Source: Pseudomonadota bacterium (GTDB lineage Bacteria; Pseudomonadota; Gammaproteobacteria; Xanthomonadales; Ahniellaceae). From it: a stretch of DNA of 64,000 bases. The notes beneath the pieces are model-generated. The model did not search any database, had not been told where the DNA came from, and saw nothing but the letters and a program-made list of their open reading frames with translations. Location: the NCBI GenBank assembly GCA_022843465.1, contig JALHNO010000012.1, forward strand, positions 62,001 to 126,000, read 5' to 3'. The translations under genes were made by a program, and so were the position numbers. Positions 57,438-64,000 of this stretch are shown piece after piece; the first letter of the stretch is position 1, and each line of letters opens with the position of its first letter.

Positions 57438-58949
57438 TCAGACCGGTACTGGAGCGACCACCGGCTCGAGGGGAAAACGGATCACGAAATGGACGCCCTG
57501 CCCCGGCGTACTTTCACAGCGCACCGAGCCAGCAAGCAGGCGGGTGACCAGATTGAACAGGATGTGCATGCCGAGGCCGCTGCCGCCCTGGCCGCGCTTG
57601 GTGGTGAAGAACGGCTCGAAGATGCGCCGGCGCACCTCGTCGTCCATGCCGCAGCCGTCGTCGCGATAGTCCACGACGATGTCGCCATCCTGCGCCCGCA
57701 CCCCGATCCGGATGAGGCCGGCTTCCTGGTGTTCGAAGCCGTGTGCCAGTGAGTTCATCACCAGGTTGGTGACCACCTGGTAGATCGCACCCGGGTAGGT
57801 CTCCAGTTGGATGCCCTCGGCGCAATCGATCTCGACGCGATGCCGGGTCTTGCGCAGGCGCGGCTGCAGCGAGGTAAGGATCTCGTCCAGATAGTTGGCC
57901 AGATCAATCCGGCGACGGTCTTCGGTACTCTGGTCGACCGCGACCTGCTTGAAGCTCTTGACCAGATGATCGGCACGCCGCAGATTGCGCAGGATCAGCT
58001 CACTGCTCTCGCTGGCAGCGGCGAGATAGCTGTCCAGATCGCTGCGCTTCATCTCGCCAGAGGCCAGCAGCCCGAGCAGCCTGCGGGTCTCACCCTGCAG
58101 ATGCGACGATGCGGTGACACCGATGCCGAGCGGAGTATTGATCTCATGGGCGACGCCGGCAACCAGGGCACCGAGTGCGGCCATCTTTTCGGATTCAACC
58201 AGTTGCTTCTGCGCCTGCCGCAGATCATCAAGAGTGCGCCGCAGATGCTCATTGGCAAGCCGCAGATCACGGGTGCGACCTTCGACACGATGCTCGAGAT
58301 CGATATTGACGCGTTGCAGCGCCTCTTCCTGCTCCATCAATTCGGAGATATCGCGCGATACCCCGCTCATCCATACCGCGCGGCCCTGGGCGTCGCGTTC
58401 GGTGACCTTGCCGTAGGACAGCGCCCACAGCCAGCCGCCCGCCTTCAGCGCCACCCGATAGCGCGCCTTCATGCGCTGGCTTTGCCCTTTCACCAGTCCG
58501 CTAAATGCCGAGATGAAGGTCTCGCGGTCGGCCGGATGGATGACCTCGAGCACCTGGCTGGTCGGGATCGGCCCATCGTGGTTCGGCAACGCAATACCCA
58601 GATGCGGCACGATCCGGCGGAAACTGGAATTGGGCAGATCGACTTCCCAGATCTCGTCACCGGAGGATTCCAGCGCCAGCGAAAGATGCTCTTCACTGGT
58701 GCGCAGCCGTTCGGCGGCCTCCAGCTTGGCGGCGGTCGTCGCAAGTCGGCGCCGCAGCATCCAGCCGCCGATCAGGACCAGGGCGAGCACGCAGATCGCC
58801 AGGCTGCTGATCACCTTCCAGGCCAGCAACTGGCTCATCAGCGAATCTGCCTGCACGCCCGGGCTGTACGCCAGCCAGGGCAGCGCGCAGGCCAGAATAC
58901 CGCTGGCAGCGGTCCATCGGGCAGCACTCGTTCCACGGCACATGAGCAT
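57438..58949 (-). CDS. PAS-containing sensor histidine kinase
   Basis: 503 residues from ATG 58949 (ATG 58943 equally possible; weak ribosome site). N-terminal signal-like segment and a membrane helix (about 45-65), PAS fold (about 80-205: GDEIWEVDLPNSSF, VSRDISELMEQ), coiled coil, HisKA with His268 in GVAHEINTPLGIG, and HATPase_c motifs NLVMNSLAHGFEH, DDGCGMDDE and GGSGLGMHILFNLV. No receiver domain. Its stop is 24 bp from the end of the HD-GYP gene on the other strand, so the two form a tail-to-tail pair that probably acts as a two-component system. Confidence 0.92.
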   Translation of the reverse strand: MLMCRGTSAARWTAASGILACALPWLAYSPGVQADSLMSQLLAWKVISSLAICVLALVLIGGWMLRRRLATTAAKLEAAERLRTSEEHLSLALESSGDEIWEVDLPNSSFRRIVPHLGIALPNHDGPIPTSQVLEVIHPADRETFISAFSGLVKGQSQRMKARYRVALKAGGWLWALSYGKVTERDAQGRAVWMSGVSRDISELMEQEEALQRVNIDLEHRVEGRTRDLRLANEHLRRTLDDLRQAQKQLVESEKMAALGALVAGVAHEINTPLGIGVTASSHLQGETRRLLGLLASGEMKRSDLDSYLAAASESSELILRNLRRADHLVKSFKQVAVDQSTEDRRRIDLANYLDEILTSLQPRLRKTRHRVEIDCAEGIQLETYPGAIYQVVTNLVMNSLAHGFEHQEAGLIRIGVRAQDGDIVVDYRDDGCGMDDEVRRRIFEPFFTTKRGQGGSGLGMHILFNLVTRLLAGSVRCESTPGQGVHFVIRFPLEPVVAPVPV

Positions 58950-59119
58950 GGCGCAGGCTAGTTCGCCATGCCCGCAAGGGCAAGGGCGATAACCGCGGCT
59001 CGTCCCGGGCGTCCACAACGCGCCGCAGCCGGAAAGCTGCCTGCCCCTTGGTCCGATTTGCCGCAGCGCACAACCGGGTCCATAATCGGGCGTCCAGCCC
59101 TCGTCCTCGGGAGTCCTCC

Positions 59120-60298
59120 ATGTCAGACGCCATCGTAATCGTCGGTGCCAAGCGCACGCCCATCGGCTCCCTGCTCGGCCAGTTCACCGGCTACCCCACG
59201 CCCAAACTGGGCGCCACCGCAATCCAGGCGGCATTGACGCAGAGCGGCCTGTCGGCGGACGCGGTTTCCGAAGTCATCATGGGCTGTGTGCTGCCGGCGA
59301 ACCTCGGCCAGGCACCCGCACGCCAGGCCGCGCTGGCGGCTGGACTGTCACTCGCCACCGGCTGCACCACGATCAACAAGGTCTGCGGTTCCGGCATGAA
59401 GGCCATCATGCTGGGCCACGATCTGATCGCCGCCGGCAGCGCCGATGTGGTGGTCGCCGGCGGCATGGAGTCGATGACCAATGCGCCGCACATGATTCCG
59501 AACAGTCGCGCCGGCAACCGATTCGGCAATTTCGAAGCGGTCGATCACATGGCCTGGGATGGTTTGCAGAATCCCTACGACAAGCAGGCGATGGGTGTCT
59601 TCGGCGAGATGTGCGTGGAGAAGTACAGCTTCAGCCGCGAAGCCCAGGACGCCTTCAGCACCGAGAGTGTGCAACGCGCGCTCGCCGCCGCCGGCGATGG
59701 CAGTTTCGGCGACGAAATCGCGGCGGTCACCGTGCCCGGTCGCAAGGGCGATGTGATCGTCGACAGCGACGAAGAGCCCGGCAAGTGCGATATCGGCAAG
59801 ATTCCCGGGCTGCGTGCTGCCTTCAAGAAGGACGGCACCATCACCGCGGCGAGTTCGTCGAAGATTTCCGATGGCGCTGCCGCCACCGTGCTGATGCGTG
59901 CCTCCGCCGCCGAGGCACAGGGAATCACGCCACTTGCACGCATTGTCGGCCACGCCACCCACGCCCAGGCACCCGAATGGTTTACCACCGCGCCCGTCGG
60001 TGCGATCGCGACGCTGCTGAAGAAATTGAACTGGACCGTCGCCGACGTCGATCTGTTCGAGATCAATGAAGCCTTCGCCTGCGTGCCGATGGCGGCAATG
60101 AGCGAACTTGGCATCGAGCGCAACAAGGTCAATGTACATGGCGGCGCCTGCGCACTCGGACACCCGATCGGAGCCAGCGGTGCGCGCATTGTGGTGACCC
60201 TGATCAATGCGCTGAAGGTCCATGGCAAGAAGCGCGGAATCGCCTCCCTGTGCATCGGCGGCGGCGAGGCCACAGCGCTTGCCATAGAATTGCCATAA
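59120..60298 (+). CDS. Acetyl-CoA acetyltransferase (thiolase)
   Basis: 392 residues from ATG 59120. Acyl-accepting Cys89 in NKVCGSGMKA, His348 in CALGHPIGASG and Cys378 in LCIGGGEA make the complete thiolase triad. GGMESMTNAPH and the spacing fit a biosynthetic/degradative acetoacetyl-CoA thiolase. It would split acetoacetyl-CoA, an end product of leucine catabolism, into two acetyl-CoA, or make it. Note that CALGHP has Cys where most have Ile/Leu. Located upstream of the lipoprotein gene and liuB, and probably shares their transcription unit only in part. Confidence 0.93.
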   Translation: MSDAIVIVGAKRTPIGSLLGQFTGYPTPKLGATAIQAALTQSGLSADAVSEVIMGCVLPANLGQAPARQAALAAGLSLATGCTTINKVCGSGMKAIMLGHDLIAAGSADVVVAGGMESMTNAPHMIPNSRAGNRFGNFEAVDHMAWDGLQNPYDKQAMGVFGEMCVEKYSFSREAQDAFSTESVQRALAAAGDGSFGDEIAAVTVPGRKGDVIVDSDEEPGKCDIGKIPGLRAAFKKDGTITAASSSKISDGAAATVLMRASAAEAQGITPLARIVGHATHAQAPEWFTTAPVGAIATLLKKLNWTVADVDLFEINEAFACVPMAAMSELGIERNKVNVHGGACALGHPIGASGARIVVTLINALKVHGKKRGIASLCIGGGEATALAIELP

Positions 60299-60304
60299 AT
60301 CGCC

Positions 60305-60332
60305 TTACCATTGGCTATTGCGCGTGTAAGAT
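60305..60332 (+). promoter_or_regulatory. Sigma-70-type promoter for the Ala-rich lipoprotein
   Basis: TTACCA (60305-60310), 16-bp spacer, TAAGAT (60327-60332). Predicted transcription start near 60339, giving a leader of about 87 bases. It starts 7 bp after the thiolase stop. Confidence 0.55.
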
Positions 60333-60425
60333 GCCGCCGACCTCTCGCGTCCGCGCTTGGATGACAGGCCAGTCGCCGAGCCGGATTGGGTCAAGAAACT
60401 TACCGACAACTCCTTGGAGAACATC

Positions 60426-60791
60426 ATGAAACTGAACCAACTTGCTTTGATTACCGCGCTGGCCGTAGCGCTGGCCGCCTGCGGTGGAGACGCTGCACAG
60501 GACGCCGCCAAGGATGCCGAGAAGGCTGCTGCCGACGCTGCTGCCAGCGTGCAGCAGGCTGCCGACGCCGCCACCGACGCCGCTGCTGAAGCCGCTGCCG
60601 CCGCCGATGCCGCTGCCGCTGCCGCCACCGACGCCGCTGCCACGATGGGCGATGCCGCAACCGACGCCAGCGCCGCTGCTGCCGCTGCTGCTGATGCCGC
60701 CGTGTCGGCCGACGCTGCTGCCGACACCGCTGCTGCCGCGACCGATGCTGCCGCCACAACCGACGCTCCGGCCGACGCGCCGAAAGAGTAA
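60426..60791 (+). CDS. Alanine-rich repetitive lipoprotein
   Basis: 121 residues from ATG 60426 (GGAG ten bases upstream). Lipobox ALAAC with Cys19, then over 90 residues made almost only of Ala and Asp with Thr, Glu, Val, Gln and Lys, in AADAA-type repeats with Asp at about every fourth to seventh position. A continuous acidic helix or coiled coil is predicted by eye, as in Lpp-like or periplasmic spacer lipoproteins. Promoter and strong terminator flank it, so it is a separate transcript. Function unknown. The low complexity makes homology searches hard. Confidence 0.72.
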   Translation: MKLNQLALITALAVALAACGGDAAQDAAKDAEKAAADAAASVQQAADAATDAAAEAAAAADAAAAAATDAAATMGDAATDASAAAAAAADAAVSADAAADTAAAATDAAATTDAPADAPKE

Positions 60792-60829
60792 TCGCCAGCG
60801 GCGTGCCGCTTGCATTGCTCGCTGTACAG

Positions 60830-60862
60830 AAAACCGCCGGCAGAAGCCGGCGGTTTTTTTTT
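60830..60862 (+). terminator. Rho-independent terminator after the Ala-rich lipoprotein
   Basis: An 11-bp perfect stem AAACCGCCGGC (60831-60841) and GCCGGCGGTTT (60846-60856), loop AGAA, followed by a run of T to 60862. It separates the lipoprotein from liuB. Confidence 0.95.
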
Positions 60863-60955
60863 GCCACGACTCCAGCTGTCGCCGGAACCGGGGGCTGGCA
60901 AGCGCCGCGTAGGCAGACCGGGCCGCGCGCTAAACTCAGCTATTGCCGACGAGTG

Positions 60956-62569
<1,614 letters not shown>

Positions 62570-62651
62570 TCCGACGCATGCGAAGTACTGGTTCCTGGTG
62601 TTGTCGAGCAGGGATTGCCCCGTGACGCGCGCTCATTGGTTTGCACCCGGA

Positions 62652-62691
62652 CGGCGTCGCTACGCCGCTGGAGGGCGTCGCTACGCCGCTG
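62652..62691. repeat. Two 20-bp repeats leading into the array
   Basis: The 20-bp sequence GGCGTCGCTACGCCGCTGGA type unit occurs at 62652-62671 and 62672-62691, forming degenerate short REP hairpins (GGCGT-CGCT-ACGCC) directly before the first full REP of the array. A truncated copy also starts each later unit (GAGGGCGTCGCTCCGCCG). Confidence 0.8.
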
Positions 62692-63531
62692 GAGGGCGTC
62701 GCTCCTGCGACGCCTGGCAGCTACCGACAGGCCATCTGCCAACCCGCGTCAACGCCCCTGATCCGAAGCCCGGGAACAGCGAGATCGTTTCGACAGAAAG
62801 CCAAAGCGACCGCGCAGGAGCGCGGCCCTCCACCGGCACCGAGGGCGTCGCTCCGCCGCTGGAGGGCGTCGCTCCTGCGACGCCTGGCAGCTACCGACAG
62901 GCCATCTGCCAACCCGCATCAACGCCCCTGATCCGAAGCCCGGGATCAGCGAGGGCGTCTCGATGCAGAGCCAGAGCGGCCGCGCAGGAGCGCGGCCCTC
63001 CACCGGCACCGAGGGCGTCGCTCCGCCGTTGGAGGGCGTCGCTCCTGCGACGCCTGGCAACTACCGACAGGCCATCTGCCAATCTGCATCAACGCCCCTG
63101 ATCCGAAGCCCGGGATCAGCGAGGGCGTCTCGATGCAGAGCCAAAGCGGCCGCGCAGGAGCGCGGCCCTCCACCGGCACCGAGGGCGTCGCTCCGCCGTT
63201 GGAGGGCGTCGCTCCTGCGACGCCTGGCAACTACCGACAGGCCATCTGCCAACCCGCATCAACGCCCCTGATCCGAAGCCCGGGATCAGCGAGGGCGTCT
63301 CGATGCAGAGCCAGAGCGGCCGCGCAGGAGCGCGGCCCTCCACCGGCACCGAGGGCGTCGCTCCGCCGCTGGAGGGCGTCGCTCCTGCGACGCCTGGCAA
63401 CTACCGCCAGGCCATCTGCCAATCTGCATCAACGCCCCTGATCCGAAGCCCGGGATCAGCGAGGGCGTCTCGATGCAGAGCCAGAGCGGCCGCGCAGGAG
63501 CGCGGCCCTCCACCGGCAGGGAGGGCGTCGC
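62671..63531. repeat. Five 170-bp tandem units, each a REP-pair (BIME-like) module
   Basis: Unit starts are 62671, 62841, 63011, 63181 and 63351, each exactly 170 bp apart, with about 11 bp of a sixth start. Each unit has a forward GGAG-headed REP (stem GGCGTCGC, loop TCCT; e.g. 62861-62884, 63031-63054), a spacer hairpin CTGATCC...GGATCAG (e.g. 62928-62949) and a reverse REP with stem GGCCGCGC (e.g. 62978-63001, 63148-63171). Units 2 to 5 are almost identical. Unit 1 is the most diverged, as expected at the edge of an expanding array. 170 is not a multiple of three, so coding is unlikely. Confidence 0.95.
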
Positions 63532-63585
63532 CGCCGTGCCGGCGCCGGGCTACGCGCACATCGCTACGACCCGCCGGTGACCACG

Positions 63586-64000
63586 TCAATTGCAAAACTG
63601 CGCGCGCAGCGCCTCGGCCTCGGGCATCCATTCGCGCAACTGACTGATGCGGCTGCCACTGCTCGGGTGGGTGGACATGAACTCGGGAGGACGCTGGCCG
63701 CCAGCGGCACCCATGCGTTCCCACAGTCCGATCGATTCCTCGGGGTCATAGCAGGCGGCTGCCGCCAGCAGCAGGCCCACGTAGTCTGCCTCGGATTCGT
63801 GGTCGCGCGAGAACGGCAGCATGATGCCGTACCTGGCGCCAGCGCCCAGCGCCGCCATCACCATCTGCTGCTGACGGATATCCAGGTCACTGGTCGACAT
63901 GCCCGCAGCCACCGTGCCGATCTGCATCAGCTTCTGCTGCGCCATGCGTTCCGAACCATGGCGCAGCAGGGCATGCGCAATTTCATGACCCATCACCGCG
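63586..64000 (-). CDS. M48 family metallopeptidase (5' end outside window)
   Basis: The last 138 codons, with the N-terminal part beyond base 64000. Zinc site VMGHEIAHALLRH (HExxH) lies at the window's edge, and the third ligand Glu is in RDHESEADYVGLLLAA. Late residues include FMSTHPSSGSRISQL, the C-terminal signature of M48 (Oma1/LoiP/YcaL-like) proteases, which process or degrade envelope proteins. The Ser/Arg-rich end stops at TGA/TAA near 63586, 55 bp from the repeat array. Subgroup not decidable from the fragment. Confidence 0.93.
   Translation of the reverse strand, partial: AVMGHEIAHALLRHGSERMAQQKLMQIGTVAAGMSTSDLDIRQQQMVMAALGAGARYGIMLPFSRDHESEADYVGLLLAAAACYDPEESIGLWERMGAAGGQRPPEFMSTHPSSGSRISQLREWMPEAEALRAQFCN

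Noticed and set aside
62749-63513. Small frames of about 63-103 codons repeated within the 170-bp array
   Set aside because: The unit length of 170 is not a multiple of three, so each copy is read in a different frame. Hairpins and non-coding composition explain the repeats.
62671-63531. CRISPR array
   Set aside because: The repeats are 170 bp with no unique spacers between short repeats, and no cas genes are seen.

Overview
The window is high-G+C DNA, densely packed with genes on both strands. It reads as a chromosomal segment of a free-living aerobic gammaproteobacterium, most likely a Xanthomonadales (Lysobacteraceae/Rhodanobacteraceae-type) bacterium. This rests on the ftsY / rsmD-coaD and asmA-mutY neighbourhoods, a large TonB-dependent receptor with an 'MxxTGSRIKR' plug start, many Sec- and Tat-exported hydrolases, a secreted protein ending in LFDNGFE, and GTAG/GGAG-headed REP hairpins. 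The assignment is inference. I see no rRNA, tRNA, insertion sequence, prophage or CRISPR array.

Layout. 1-9.8 kb: end of a hotdog-fold protein, a pair of REP hairpin modules, an Npt-like transporter translationally coupled to a small outer-membrane barrel, cytochrome c', a secreted dienelactone hydrolase, an alpha/beta-hydrolase with Asn at the nucleophile position, S1/P1 nuclease, a stand-alone 5'-3' exonuclease, a TPR/beta-propeller lipoprotein and a Nudix hydrolase. 9.8-18 kb (mostly minus strand): PhoX-type Tat phosphatase with DUF4920, TMEM43 homologue, MBL hydrolase, ferredoxin plus gamma-glutamyltransferase, a lipoprotein ending in a strong terminator, then coaD, rsmD and a small secreted acidic protein. 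18.3-23.7 kb: ftsY, AsmA-like, mutY, then GCS2-type glutamate-cysteine ligase and a class I glutamine amidotransferase-like peptidase. 23.9-36.6 kb: TonB receptor with terminator, B12-binding radical SAM protein, hybrid histidine kinase, Baeyer-Villiger-type monooxygenase, a COG2509-type flavoprotein, and a DUF5916 protein. 36.8-39.8 kb: an orphan ECF sigma factor abutting a 'choice-of-anchor B' protein whose N-terminus seems to be missing. 39.8-53.1 kb: methyltransferase, fused isobutyryl-CoA mutase (IcmF), M14 carboxypeptidase, Cys-rich secreted protein, TPR-PAS sensor, PhoD phosphatase, SGNH hydrolase and LolA-like protein.

53.5-62.6 kb is the clearest metabolic theme: leucine dehydrogenase, isovaleryl-CoA dehydrogenase (liuA), acetyl-CoA acetyltransferase and the methylcrotonyl-CoA carboxylase beta subunit (liuB), all steps of leucine/isovalerate catabolism. 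They are interrupted by a convergent HD-GYP response regulator and PAS histidine kinase. IcmF, 9 kb upstream, also acts on branched acyl-CoA, so the region is biased towards branched-chain acid metabolism. liuB is followed not by the usual further liu genes but by a tandem array of five 170-bp units. Each unit carries a head-to-head pair of REP hairpins, so the array is an amplified BIME-like element. The window ends inside an M48 metallopeptidase gene.

The most unusual items are the 170-bp REP array, the truncated choice-of-anchor B gene against the ECF sigma factor, the apparently catalytically dead hydrolase at 4.1 kb, and the TPR-PAS sensor with no kinase or DNA-binding domain. I did not find convincing evidence for a completely new multi-gene system.
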